DNA of 64,000 nt from positions 62,001 to 126,000 of the forward strand of contig NZ_VOQF01000002.1 in assembly GCF_007994985.1 (NCBI RefSeq). The letters are read 5' to 3'. Shown here in pieces: positions 28,482 through 36,015 of the stretch; within the stretch, counting starts at the first letter, position 1; each line of letters begins with the position of its first letter. The DNA comes from Metabacillus litoralis (GTDB taxonomy: Bacteria; Bacillota; Bacilli; Bacillales; Bacillaceae). Below the pieces are notes generated by a model. It searched no databases. It was not told the origin of the DNA and saw nothing but the letters and a program-made list of their open reading frames with translations. The position numbers and the translations under genes were made by a program.

Positions 28482-29150
28482 TTATTCTTTTTCATTTAAA
28501 ATAACTCCTAATACCTTTGCTCTTACTAAATGTAACAAGCGATTTGCTTCTACAGCTTTTTCACGATCTGTTTTTCCACTTTTTAATACCATTATGACTC
28601 CATCACACTGTCCAGCTAATAATTTTGTATCAGTTGTTTCTAGTACAGGTGGACAATCAAAGATGACTGTGTCGTATTCCTCTTTTATATCTTTTAAAAA
28701 ATAACTCATTGCTTTTGAGCCAATTATTTCTGTAGGATTAGGGGGAATGATGCCACTAGTTAGCACTTCTAATTTTCCTATTTGTGTTTGAAAAACAGCT
28801 TCCTCTAATGGTAATCTCCCCATAAGAACATCAGTTAGGCCATATGATTCTTTTAAATTAAAGGAAATATGTAATTTAGGTTTTCTTAAATTTGCATCGA
28901 TTAGTAAAACTCTTTCACCTTGCTGTGAGATCGAAATAGCAAGGTTAATGGCTGATGTTGTTTTTCCTTCATTTGATGATGGTGAGGTAATAATAAGTGT
29001 TTTATGTTGAATATCTATAGAAGAGAATTGAATATTTGTTCTAATTGTCCGAAATTGTTCTGCAATCTCAGAACTAGGATTTGAGTAGGAAACAAAGTGT
29101 CGTTTTGTCATCTCCTTTAATGCTTTTTTTTTATTTATCCTAAGATCCAA
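28482..29150 (-). CDS. epsB: EpsB, tyrosine-kinase-like capsular ATPase (BY-kinase)
   Basis: 222 residues from a TTG at 29150 preceded by AGGAG; a further TTG at 29171 lacks one. SSEIAEQFRTIRTNIQFSS, the Walker A ITSPSSNEGKTTSAIN, the Walker A' VLLIDANLRKP and VIFDCPPVLE are the BY-kinase motifs. It ends GVILNEKE without the usual Tyr-rich tail, so autophosphorylation at a C-terminal cluster seems unlikely. It should work with EpsA to control chain length and export. The start lies inside the end of epsA. Confidence 0.92.
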   Translation of the reverse strand: MDLRINKKKALKEMTKRHFVSYSNPSSEIAEQFRTIRTNIQFSSIDIQHKTLIITSPSSNEGKTTSAINLAISISQQGERVLLIDANLRKPKLHISFNLKESYGLTDVLMGRLPLEEAVFQTQIGKLEVLTSGIIPPNPTEIIGSKAMSYFLKDIKEEYDTVIFDCPPVLETTDTKLLAGQCDGVIMVLKSGKTDREKAVEANRLLHLVRAKVLGVILNEKE

Positions 29151-29877
29151 GCGACTCACTCCTATTTTCAAATCTAGTTATTCTTTTTTTCTTTTGCATA
29201 TTATTCTTTTTCATTTTAGATACAGTACCTAAAACAGGTAAACCTAGTATTTCTTCAACTTCATACTCTTTTCTTACACTATTATTAAGTGAATCTAGTA
29301 AAAACGCTAATCCGATACCAATAACAATTCCACCAATAAAAGAAATAATTGTCATTCGATTTTTGTCTTGATTAATTGGAACTAGAATTTCCTTTGCTTC
29401 TGAAAGTAGTTTTACATCATTAAAATCTAATATTTTTGGAATTTCTTCTTTATAAGTTTCAGCAACCACATTAGCGAGGACTGCAGCTTGTTTTGGATCT
29501 GAGTCTAAAACCGTGATTGTGACAACTTGTGAGTCAGCAATACTTTCTACCTGGATTTTATTGCTAAGGGTTTCTGAAGGATAAGGTAACTCTAGTTTGT
29601 TCACAACCTTCTCTAAAACAGTCGAATCTTTGATGATGACCTTAAGTGTCGAAATTAAGGCACTATCTGCACCAAGAATGATTCTTGCTGTCGACTGATA
29701 CATAGGACTATAAGTTGCATTTGAATAGTAAGCACCTGCAGATGTTGAGAGGATCGTAATCATTATAATAATCCATACATATCTTTTTAAAACCATAAAC
29801 ACTTCTTTTAAGTTGATTTCCTTCGCTTGTTTTTGATCGCTTAGTTGTTTATTATCATGCTCATGAAAGCTAGACAT
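29140..29877 (-). CDS. epsA: EpsA, Wzz-family chain-length regulator (kinase modulator)
   Basis: 245 residues with a membrane span at about 33-53 and a second near 178-198, bracketing an extracytoplasmic Wzz domain (MYQSTARIILGADS, NVVAETYKEEIPKI). The C-terminal cytoplasmic tail NSVRKEYEVEEILGLPVLGT is the segment that activates EpsB in related pairs. First gene of the eps operon, directly downstream of the SinR-box promoter and overlapping epsB. Confidence 0.92.
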   Translation of the reverse strand: MSSFHEHDNKQLSDQKQAKEINLKEVFMVLKRYVWIIIMITILSTSAGAYYSNATYSPMYQSTARIILGADSALISTLKVIIKDSTVLEKVVNKLELPYPSETLSNKIQVESIADSQVVTITVLDSDPKQAAVLANVVAETYKEEIPKILDFNDVKLLSEAKEILVPINQDKNRMTIISFIGGIVIGIGLAFLLDSLNNSVRKEYEVEEILGLPVLGTVSKMKKNNMQKKKRITRFENRSESLGS

Positions 29878-29931
29878 ACAAAAATTCCACCTACTTTTCT
29901 TAATAACGATTCTATTTCAACTTTTATCTTT

Positions 29932-29973
29932 GTTCTCTAAATTCAGAATAGTTCACTATAAAGAACAAGTCAA
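29932..29973 (-). promoter_or_regulatory. epsA promoter with SinR operators
   Basis: On the minus strand TTGACT (29968-29973) and TATTCT (29945-29950) are separated by exactly 17 bases, a sigma-A promoter 70-95 bases upstream of epsA. The spacer contains GTTCTTT (29960-29966) and an inverted GTTCACT (29951-29957). A third box, AGAGAAC, lies just downstream of the -10 (29932-29938). These match the SinR consensus GTTCTYT. SinR binding would block RNA polymerase. Confidence 0.8.
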
Positions 29974-30189
29974 TGCTTTTTTAAGAAAATTTACATTAAT
30001 TTCACTAGTAACTAATTGGAGAGATTATACTTAATAAACAATAAAATTCCTAATCTATTTAAGATAGCTAGTGGATATAACTGAACTTGCTTAAAAGATT
30101 TAGACATTTAAATATCTTTTATACATCTATCAATATATGCTATTATACCTATTCTTAAAAACTCTTAAATTTTGTCATTTTTTCGCTAA

Positions 30190-30277
30190 AAAGAACACTT
30201 TGTTCTATTTTCCTCTTGATAACTCTCTTTATCATATGTTTTTGTTATTTTATTAAGAACGAATTGTTTCATATAAT
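30190..30277 (+). promoter_or_regulatory. sinR upstream region with SinR-type boxes and a -10 box
   Basis: AAAGAAC (30190-30196) and GTTCTAT (30202-30208) form an inverted pair of SinR-like boxes. Another half-box (AAGAAC) ends at 30260. TATAAT at 30272-30277 is a likely -10 for sinR, 50 bases before the ATG; its -35 is weak. Autoregulation by SinR and extra control of the divergent eps promoter are both possible. Confidence 0.5.
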
Positions 30278-30326
30278 GAATTATGTAAGCTTAAATATTT
30301 GTTCGAGAAGATAGGAGACCGCATAC

Positions 30327-30704
30327 ATGGTTGGAGAACGCTTAAGGGAGCTGAGGCAGGAGAAGGGATATTCAATTAGTGAATTAGCTGAGTTGGCAGG
30401 AGTTTCTAAATCTTACTTAAGTTATATTGAACGAGATGTGCAAAAAAATCCATCTCTACAATTTTTAAGAAAGATTGCTACAACATTGCAAACAGATGTT
30501 GAAGATCTATTAGGAAATTCATCTTCGAACGCTCAATCACAGAATTTTGTTCTAGATGAAGAATGGGGACGTTTGTTGAATAAAGCCATTTCAGAGGGTA
30601 TGAGTAAAAATGATTTTAAGGAATTTCGAGATTATTTGAAGTTTAGAAAGTGGAAGGAAGCAAAAAACACCAATATATCTATTCAGGAGGACAAGCCAAA
30701 ATGA
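30327..30704 (+). CDS. sinR: Biofilm master repressor SinR (SlrR-position homologue)
   Basis: 125 residues. The N-terminal HTH covers residues 4-60 (IGERLRELRQ-type start, SISELAELAGVSKSYLSYIE), and a Sin dimerisation domain covers 75-108 (LDEEWGRLLNKAISEGM, SKNDFKEFRDYLKFRKW). This matches SinR of B. subtilis (~111 residues). Expected to bind GTTCTYT boxes in the divergent eps promoter. In B. subtilis, the gene next to epsA is slrR rather than sinR; the Sin C-terminal domain here matches SinR better. sinI follows with an ATGA overlap. Confidence 0.9.
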   Translation: MVGERLRELRQEKGYSISELAELAGVSKSYLSYIERDVQKNPSLQFLRKIATTLQTDVEDLLGNSSSNAQSQNFVLDEEWGRLLNKAISEGMSKNDFKEFRDYLKFRKWKEAKNTNISIQEDKPK

Positions 30705-30838
30705 GTGAAATAAAAGACCAACTACCAAACGAACAATTAGATCAGGAATGGCTGGAATTAATACAAGAAGCAAAACAAATCGGTTTGTCTTTTAATGATA
30801 TTTCTCAATTTCTTCAAGGTGCAGCTTCCACAAAATAG
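30701..30838 (+). CDS. sinI: SinI antirepressor
   Basis: 45 residues from the ATG at 30701, which overlaps the sinR stop (ATGA); AGGAGG lies 11 bases upstream. LDQEWLELIQEAKQIGLSFN followed by DISQFLQ is the SinI motif that forms a heterodimer with SinR. B. subtilis SinI has 57 residues and precedes sinR; here the order is reversed and the two are translationally coupled. Together the pair resembles a SlrR protein split into its two parts, since SlrR ends in a SinI-like segment. Confidence 0.88.
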   Translation: MSEIKDQLPNEQLDQEWLELIQEAKQIGLSFNDISQFLQGAASTK

Positions 30839-31125
30839 AGAATAAATAATAATTAGGGTTTTTCCAATAATTAAACTTGGTGCAAATTAGAGTCTAAAGT
30901 AAATTCAAATTATGCTTCTAAAAAGCACCAAGTCTTATCAATATAGCAATTATCTATTTGCCCCAAAAGCTTCGTTACATAACTTCACAATCTCGTCTCA
31001 GTCTAAACAAATATAATTTTATTCCATCTTTCACCTACCTAAAATTCATGACGCTAAAATAACAAATTGCTATGTATGATTCTTTTCATATTGGTAAAAA
31101 TATGTAGCAAGGAAGGTGTTACTAC

Positions 31126-31440
31126 GTGAAGAATTGGATATTGGTTACTGCAATCCTTTTTGGTTTAACTACTTCTACAGTTCCTTTTACTCCCGGGGTA
31201 CAGGCAGTATCTCAAAAAACATGGGAAGATGTTGCTGTTAAAGAGACGAAAAAACGTTATCCTTTATCACAGGTTTTGTTTTCTCAAAAAATTTGGGATA
31301 AGAAGAAAAAGGATATAACTGTAAAGCAGTATCGTTTTACGTTAAGAGAGGGTATGCAGGATTTTTCGGTTTATACAACGATCACTTTTGATTCATCATC
31401 AGGTGAAATTAAAAAAGTTCAAGTAATTCCTGAAGCATAA
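31126..31440 (+). CDS. yqzG: Secreted DUF3889 protein, YqzG/YhdC family
   Basis: 104 residues from a GTG with GGAAGGTG upstream. Residues 1-27 are a signal peptide (ILVTAILFGLTTSTVPF, ending VQA). The mature part (SQKTWEDVAVKETKKRYPLS and TTITFDSSSGEIKKVQV) is the YqzG/YhdC domain of unknown function. In B. subtilis yqzG lies between comG-yqzE and the tapA-sipW-tasA operon; here it directly follows sinR-sinI. Confidence 0.8.
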   Translation: MKNWILVTAILFGLTTSTVPFTPGVQAVSQKTWEDVAVKETKKRYPLSQVLFSQKIWDKKKKDITVKQYRFTLREGMQDFSVYTTITFDSSSGEIKKVQVIPEA

Positions 31441-31443
31441 TAG

Positions 31444-31500
31444 GAGCTGTATCGATGGATTTAAGATTATTACCTTAAGTCCCTTCGACACAGCTTTTTT
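31444..31500 (+). terminator. Terminator after yqzG
   Basis: AGCTGT and ACAGCT form the base of an imperfect stem with a long loop region, followed by TTTTTTATT. It stands between yqzG and the convergent membrane gene, and ends where that gene stops. Confidence 0.75.
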
Positions 31501-31972
31501 ATTGTTGTTTTTGGATCGAATAAAAATAACTAATCATTTGAACAATTGGGATGAGTAGAAGAATAATGATGGGATAGTATGGTATCTGTCCTTTTAATAG
31601 AGGATAAAAGCTCATTAGTCCTGCTGCAATAGGAACGGCATACCACATGGCGATATATGAACTTCTACAAGCATTTGCTGTGATGAGTTGTTCTCTTTCA
31701 TCAGCTTCTTCAAGTTCTGGAGGTAGCATCAATGCTTTCCACAGGCTTTTATGTTTCTTTTTACTTATAACCAATAAATAAATGGCAATAGGTATGCAAA
31801 TAACAAAAAATGTTAGGATAGGTATCATATTTATGGATATCTCCCATGGTGGTTCTGGATTCTGCATAACACTTGCAAATTGCTCATTTGTATTAAATAG
31901 CGTAATTAAAGCCCATCCAAACAAGATAACTGTATTTATATTTAAAAAAGCTGGCTGTAATATTTTTTTCAT
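31499..31972 (-). CDS. Four-span membrane protein paired with an HTH regulator
   Basis: 157 residues with four membrane spans (about 13-27, 46-70, 105-125, 132-150). Between the second and third is the acidic ADEREQLITANACRSSY segment, seen in small membrane proteins usually encoded next to YozG/Xre-type regulators. It abuts the regulator gene (31973). Function unknown. The pair sits between yqzG and yqzE, where B. subtilis has nothing. Confidence 0.7.
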   Translation of the reverse strand: MKKILQPAFLNINTVILFGWALITLFNTNEQFASVMQNPEPPWEISINMIPILTFFVICIPIAIYLLVISKKKHKSLWKALMLPPELEEADEREQLITANACRSSYIAMWYAVPIAAGLMSFYPLLKGQIPYYPIIILLLIPIVQMISYFYSIQKQQ

Positions 31973-32188
31973 TTACCTCTCTCCTTCTTCTTCAATTACC
32001 CAAAACACTTCTTCAACCTTCACTTGAAACACATCACAAATTTTTATACCTAATAATAATGATGGTGTGTATGAGCCTTTTTCTATCGCAGCAATTGTTT
32101 GTCTTGTTACACCAACTTTTACAGCTAACATCTCTTGTGTTAGATTGAACCTTGCTCTTAGCTCTTTTACTCGATTCTGAAGCAGCAT
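31973..32188 (-). CDS. Small Xre-family HTH regulator (YozG-like)
   Basis: 71 residues, nearly all HTH: RVKELRARFNLTQEMLAVKV, then GVTRQTIAAIEKGSYTPSLL and EVFWVIEEE at the end. This type of short single-domain regulator is usually co-transcribed with a membrane protein like the one following it, and may repress its own operon. Target unknown. Confidence 0.82.
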   Translation of the reverse strand: MLLQNRVKELRARFNLTQEMLAVKVGVTRQTIAAIEKGSYTPSLLLGIKICDVFQVKVEEVFWVIEEEGER

Positions 32189-32283
32189 TTTTTCACCTAC
32201 TAAAATTACTTATAAGAATATTGTAAAGTATTTTTTACATAATGTATAGTCGAGTTAACATTTTTTCGAGAAATTTAGGTAAA

Positions 32284-32320
32284 TATAAAAAGAGCAATCC
32301 TTTAAATGGACTGCTCTTCT
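32284..32320 (-). terminator. Terminator after yqzE
   Basis: On the minus strand AGAGCAGTCC and GGATTGCTCT (one G-U pair) form the stem around an ATTTAAA-type loop, followed by TTTTTAT. It ends the comG-aroK-yqzE direction of transcription. Confidence 0.8.
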
Positions 32321-32328
32321 TTCAGTAT

Positions 32329-32520
32329 TCACTTTTTACGTTTTTTCAAAAACAACTTAAAAGCAAACGGCAATACACCTAGCCACCTATTACTATAATA
32401 GGTTGAGGAAATTTCATTATTCTTACGTTCTTCTTTTTGTTTTTTACGAGCTTCCTTTGGTGTGTCCATATATTTGACAAGCTGCTGTGTGACATATTTA
32501 ACATAATCGTTTGTAGACAA
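32329..32520 (-). CDS. yqzE: YqzE family protein
   Basis: 63 residues from the TTG at 32520 (GAGGTG seven bases upstream), giving STNDYVKYVTQQLVKYMDTP, which fits the known YqzE N-terminus. A basic middle (KEARKKQKEERKN) and a short hydrophobic C-terminal segment (WLGVLPFAFKLFLKKRKK) suggest a peripheral membrane protein. Function unknown. In B. subtilis it also follows comGG, there without aroK between. Confidence 0.82.
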   Translation of the reverse strand: MSTNDYVKYVTQQLVKYMDTPKEARKKQKEERKNNEISSTYYSNRWLGVLPFAFKLFLKKRKK

Positions 32521-32575
32521 GGTAAAACACCTCATTACTCATAAGTTCTTACCCTTCATTATTACCAAGATTATG

Positions 32576-33073
32576 CTATTTTAGTCTCTCGCTTATTTCG
32601 TTAACAATTTCGTCAATATTTTTATGAGCTGTTTCAACGATAAACGTACAATCTTTATAAAATTCCACTCGAGATTGGTACAAATCAATTAATTCAGCTT
32701 TATTTTTCTTACTTGCTATAGGTCTGTTAGGATCTTTATGGACTCTTTCATAAATAGTGTCAAGATCAGCATTTAATAAGACAACTTGTCCATTGTTCTT
32801 CATCCAATCACGATTTTCTGAATTGATGACAATGCCTCCACCAGTCGTAATGATGGTATCTGTTGTTGGCAGTTCTTTTAATATACGTGTTTCTTGATTC
32901 CGAAAGTATTGTTCTCCATGCTGCTCAAAGATCTCTCGTATGCTTTTGTTTAAATTTCTTTCAATTTGTTGGTCAGTATCTATGACAGGAAGCTGTAATT
33001 GTTTTGCTAATTCTTCTCCAATTGTTGTTTTTCCTGCTCCCATAAATCCGGTTAAATAAATAGCCTTCACCAT
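32576..33073 (-). CDS. aroK: Shikimate kinase
   Basis: 165 residues. Phosphorylates shikimate in the chorismate pathway. YLTGFMGAGKTTIGEELA is the Walker A, VIDTDQQIER binds shikimate and Mg, IREIFEQHGEQYFRNQE and TTGGGIVINSENRDW are further family motifs. It lies between comGG and yqzE on the same strand. Confidence 0.95.
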   Translation of the reverse strand: MVKAIYLTGFMGAGKTTIGEELAKQLQLPVIDTDQQIERNLNKSIREIFEQHGEQYFRNQETRILKELPTTDTIITTGGGIVINSENRDWMKNNGQVVLLNADLDTIYERVHKDPNRPIASKKNKAELIDLYQSRVEFYKDCTFIVETAHKNIDEIVNEISERLK

Positions 33074-33112
33074 ATTGCTCCCCCATGTTTTCTTTATACC
33101 ATACCATATTTT

Positions 33113-33493
33113 TTAATTTTCAGACCATACTGTTATCTCATTTTTCAACAAATTATATTGATAACTGGCTTGATATTTTCTCTTTTCATCTGTTTCACAT
33201 TTAATCGTAACTTCTGTAAGCTCGCTTGATACCTCTATCATCTTGTACGTGAAGCTTCCATTTAACGTTGTAATTGTTACTGGTTGATCTACTTCTACAC
33301 TAGTACTTCGAAGGTCTTTTAACGTTTGATTAACTGCTACTGTAATCAAATTTTCAAGTATGTAGTTTTGTTCTGTTTCAAAGTAGAACTTTTTATCACT
33401 AATTAGTGTTGTTGAAAGATGTGTGACAACTAATAAGCAAAATAAAACAATGACCATTGTTGTTGGAAAAATAAATCCTTTTTCAGCCTTCAT
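33113..33493 (-). CDS. comGG: Competence pseudopilus protein ComGG
   Basis: 126 residues. A prepilin-like N-terminus (KAEKGFIFPTTMVIVLFCLL) with a hydrophobic helix to residue 30 is followed by a short soluble domain. It is a minor pilin of the DNA-uptake pilus processed by ComC. The start overlaps the comGF stop by one base. Confidence 0.85.
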   Translation of the reverse strand: MKAEKGFIFPTTMVIVLFCLLVVTHLSTTLISDKKFYFETEQNYILENLITVAVNQTLKDLRSTSVEVDQPVTITTLNGSFTYKMIEVSSELTEVTIKCETDEKRKYQASYQYNLLKNEITVWSEN

Positions 33494-33917
33494 TATCTGG
33501 ATAAATCCTTATAAGATCGAAATGTGTGGGTATATTCTTTTCCCGCTTGACTACTTACAGTCATTTTAATACCTTCTTGCTGTTGTTCAAAATTCAACGT
33601 TCCTATTTTCATTAAAAGAATTTCATGTCCCATCCCATAAACTTGTCGTCTTATTAACTGATTATATTTACTTATGCTTATTAGCTGTCCTTGTTTATTT
33701 TCGAATAACAGTTCGTTATTATTTACAGTCCAATTAACGGAGTTTTTCATTTCTTGATGGAGCTGAATAATAAATAGTTCCCATTCGTAAGGCTTTAAAT
33801 CCTTGCTATATTGAGAATTTGTAACTAAAAAGGTAAGAATCATTGTGAGTGATGAAATAATGAGAGCGTAAATAACAAATGAGTAAAGTAAATTCAAAAG
33901 TGTGAATCCTTTCTCAT
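33493..33917 (-). CDS. comGF: Competence minor pilin ComGF, apparent frameshift near the 5' end
   Basis: The main frame (33493-33909) encodes the pilin N-terminus GFTLLNLLYSFVIYALIISS and a 120-residue domain. No ATG, GTG, TTG or CTG in that frame lies upstream of the leader motif; the first is the TTG at 33897, inside the motif. An ATG at 33917 overlaps the comGE stop (TAATG) in another frame. One more A in the AAA at 33910-33912 would give MRKGFTLLNLL, a standard class-3 leader. So the gene has lost a base, depends on slippage, or the sequence has an indel. Note also Asn in place of the usual Glu at position +5. Confidence 0.75.
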
Positions 33918-34243
33918 TATGAAACGGAGAAGCAAATCGATTTGTTTTTATGTGTTGAATTTTCCCATGATAAACAAGCTTTATTATAAGGATTTCCCTC
34001 CTCCCAAGTTAAATGATAGTCAACACCTTCGTGTACTATAATTTCATTATTTTTTTCATTGTTATCAAATGTCACTTGTTGTGTTTTCTCATGTAGAATT
34101 TTATATGCTGCTAACGATTGTTGGGTGTTCATTCTTTCTTTTGTTAGTAAAACAAGCTGAGGGATGATGAGTAAGGTGATCAGCATCCATAAACTAAAGG
34201 CAGCAATCGTTTCAGCTAGTGAAAACCCTTTAGAGTTTCTCAA
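33917..34243 (-). CDS. comGE: Competence minor pilin ComGE
   Basis: 108 residues. MRNSKGFSLAETIAAFSLWM has a leader K-G-F with Glu at +5, and a hydrophobic helix follows to about residue 32. It starts 14 bases inside comGD. Forms part of the uptake pseudopilus. Confidence 0.85.
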   Translation of the reverse strand: MRNSKGFSLAETIAAFSLWMLITLLIIPQLVLLTKERMNTQQSLAAYKILHEKTQQVTFDNNEKNNEIIVHEGVDYHLTWEEGNPYNKACLSWENSTHKNKSICFSVS

Positions 34244-34679
34244 TTGTAAACCTTCCTTTTCCTAAATAAAATACAAGACGGTATTTGTCACTATGATATT
34301 TAATAAACATTGTGCCACTTTTTTGTATAGATCCGGCTCTGTTATAGATCACACGATTTTCAAGTGTAGCCGATTCAAAAATAATGTGCTGATGATAATT
34401 TCTACTTAACAGATCATCACCTATACCATTGGCCACACGATATTTTTTCTCACTTTCAGAAAAAACAACATAAACGGTACTTTCATTGACTAGCGCATAT
34501 TGCTGGGCATATAGTAAGTCCTTTTCTAGTTGGTTTAAAAACGTATCAATTACTTTTTTATTATAAATTGGATTCAAGTTCATCACTAAAACGACACTCA
34601 TTATGCTTACGATAACCAAAACAATAAGTGTTTCTATCAGTGTATAACCATTTCCCTTAGCTTCCTGTTGGCTCAGCAC
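34230..34679 (-). CDS. comGD: Competence minor pilin ComGD
   Basis: 149 residues from a GTG at 34679 that lies inside the end of comGC (23-base overlap). KGNGYTLIETLIVLVIVSIM is the leader and helix; the Tyr at +1 after Gly is unusual but the Glu at +5 is present. The C-terminal domain contains YRLVFYLGKGRFTI, like other GspH-type minor pilins. Confidence 0.87.
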   Translation of the reverse strand: MLSQQEAKGNGYTLIETLIVLVIVSIMSVVLVMNLNPIYNKKVIDTFLNQLEKDLLYAQQYALVNESTVYVVFSESEKKYRVANGIGDDLLSRNYHQHIIFESATLENRVIYNRAGSIQKSGTMFIKYHSDKYRLVFYLGKGRFTIEKL

Positions 34680-34971
34680 CCTTCGTTACCTCTCCATCAG
34701 CAGAGATCACAATACTACTTCCATCAGGGCAGGTTTGTGCAGCACGTAAATAGCCGTCTGATACTAATTCCGCTTGTGTTGGTGTTTTTTTATTATCGAT
34801 TTCATAAGCAGATACTTGGGCTTGTACCATATTAATTAATCCCTCACAGCCTTTTTCTTGAATACTTGCATTATGCTTTGTTACGTTAGGTATTGTGATA
34901 AGAAGTAACACAGAGATAACTAGTAGCACAATTAACATTTCAATCAGCGTAAACCCATTTTCTTTTTTCAT
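34657..34971 (-). CDS. comGC: Competence major pseudopilin ComGC
   Basis: 104 residues. MKKENGFTLIEMLIVLLVIS is a textbook leader and pilin helix. Two cysteines (EKGCEGL and AQTCPDG) match the conserved disulfide pair that stabilises ComGC. It builds the pseudopilus that crosses the cell wall during DNA uptake. Confidence 0.95.
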   Translation of the reverse strand: MKKENGFTLIEMLIVLLVISVLLLITIPNVTKHNASIQEKGCEGLINMVQAQVSAYEIDNKKTPTQAELVSDGYLRAAQTCPDGSSIVISADGEVTKGAEPTGS

Positions 34972-34980
34972 TTTATCCTC

Positions 34981-36015
34981 CTAGATATTTTCCATCATTT
35001 TATACATTGGTAAAAGCATAGATAAATAGACAAACAGCACAATTATCCCAACAAAAGCATAAATGACTGGTTGAATGATGGTCATGGTCTTAACAGCCTG
35101 GTTTTCGAGCTTTTCAAGTAGTATTTGACTGTACATATAAAGTTCTCTTGCAAGCTGGCCGTTCACTTGTCCATGAAGAATGACTAATGATAGCTCAGGC
35201 TCATAGTATCCTCGATTTTTAATAATTGTGTGAAGCTGTTCACCTGTTTTTAATTTGCTTATTAGATAATCTGCTTCTGTTTTAAAGAACGGTAATATGG
35301 TTTGCTTTTCAAATATTTTTAAGCTGTCAAAGGTTGAAAGTCCTCCTCTTAGTAAGTTACTAAGCTGCAAAGCAAAGAAATAACTATGAAGCATACTAAA
35401 TACTTTTCTTAGAATCGGTATTTTCTGGACTTGTTTCATTTGTGTTTCCACCGATTTTTTTCGGTAGATTAATAAATAATACATAGTCATAAAGGCTATG
35501 GAAATAACACTAGCAATTCCTAGCCATTTTAGGCATGCAAAAATAGCCAATAAGGTAGTTGAAAAAAATGAGGCTTCAATATTCATAGAATCATAAAGCT
35601 GTTCAAATTGTGGTGTAATAACCGCTTGGACAATGGATAAAATAAAGCTAACTGTAAGGATGAGAAAGATAGGATAACGAAGAATTTTTCCGAGCTTTTC
35701 AATATGTGTGACCTTCTTAGTGAGAATTTCGCAACACTCTCGTAACGCAAATTCCAGATCACCGTGTTGTTCAGCAAAATATAAATAACTTAACACATCT
35801 TTATGAAAGTGTAAGTTTGTGAGTGTGTGACGAAAGGAATGTCCGGCAGATAGCTCTGAAAGACAATTTAATAAATCATCTTTTCTTCGACTGTCTTCAT
35901 TTACATAAAGAAAATTGAGAGCTTCACTTAGTGTATAGCCTTTGTCTAACATACTACTTAAGCGTTTAAGGAAAAATGCTTGTTCTTTTAATCCCCATCT
36001 TCGTTTAGTCTTCAT
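34981..36015 (-). CDS. comGB: Competence pilus platform protein ComGB
   Basis: 344 residues from the ATG at 36015, which overlaps the comGA stop; an in-frame start at 36066 would overlap comGA by 62 bases and add a non-conserved tail. T2SSF-type: two GspF domains (from about 20 and 215) with three membrane spans near 130-150, 180-205 and 320-340. LARELYMYSQILLEKLENQ and IQPVIYAFVGIIVLFVYLSM are typical. It anchors the ComGA ATPase. Confidence 0.92.
   Translation of the reverse strand: MKTKRRWGLKEQAFFLKRLSSMLDKGYTLSEALNFLYVNEDSRRKDDLLNCLSELSAGHSFRHTLTNLHFHKDVLSYLYFAEQHGDLEFALRECCEILTKKVTHIEKLGKILRYPIFLILTVSFILSIVQAVITPQFEQLYDSMNIEASFFSTTLLAIFACLKWLGIASVISIAFMTMYYLLIYRKKSVETQMKQVQKIPILRKVFSMLHSYFFALQLSNLLRGGLSTFDSLKIFEKQTILPFFKTEADYLISKLKTGEQLHTIIKNRGYYEPELSLVILHGQVNGQLARELYMYSQILLEKLENQAVKTMTIIQPVIYAFVGIIVLFVYLSMLLPMYKMMENI

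Noticed and set aside
30875-30933. Inverted repeat ACTTGGTGC / GCACCAAGT after sinI
   Set aside because: Stem is nine bases with a 41-base loop and no U-tract; not a convincing terminator, though a weak one cannot be excluded.
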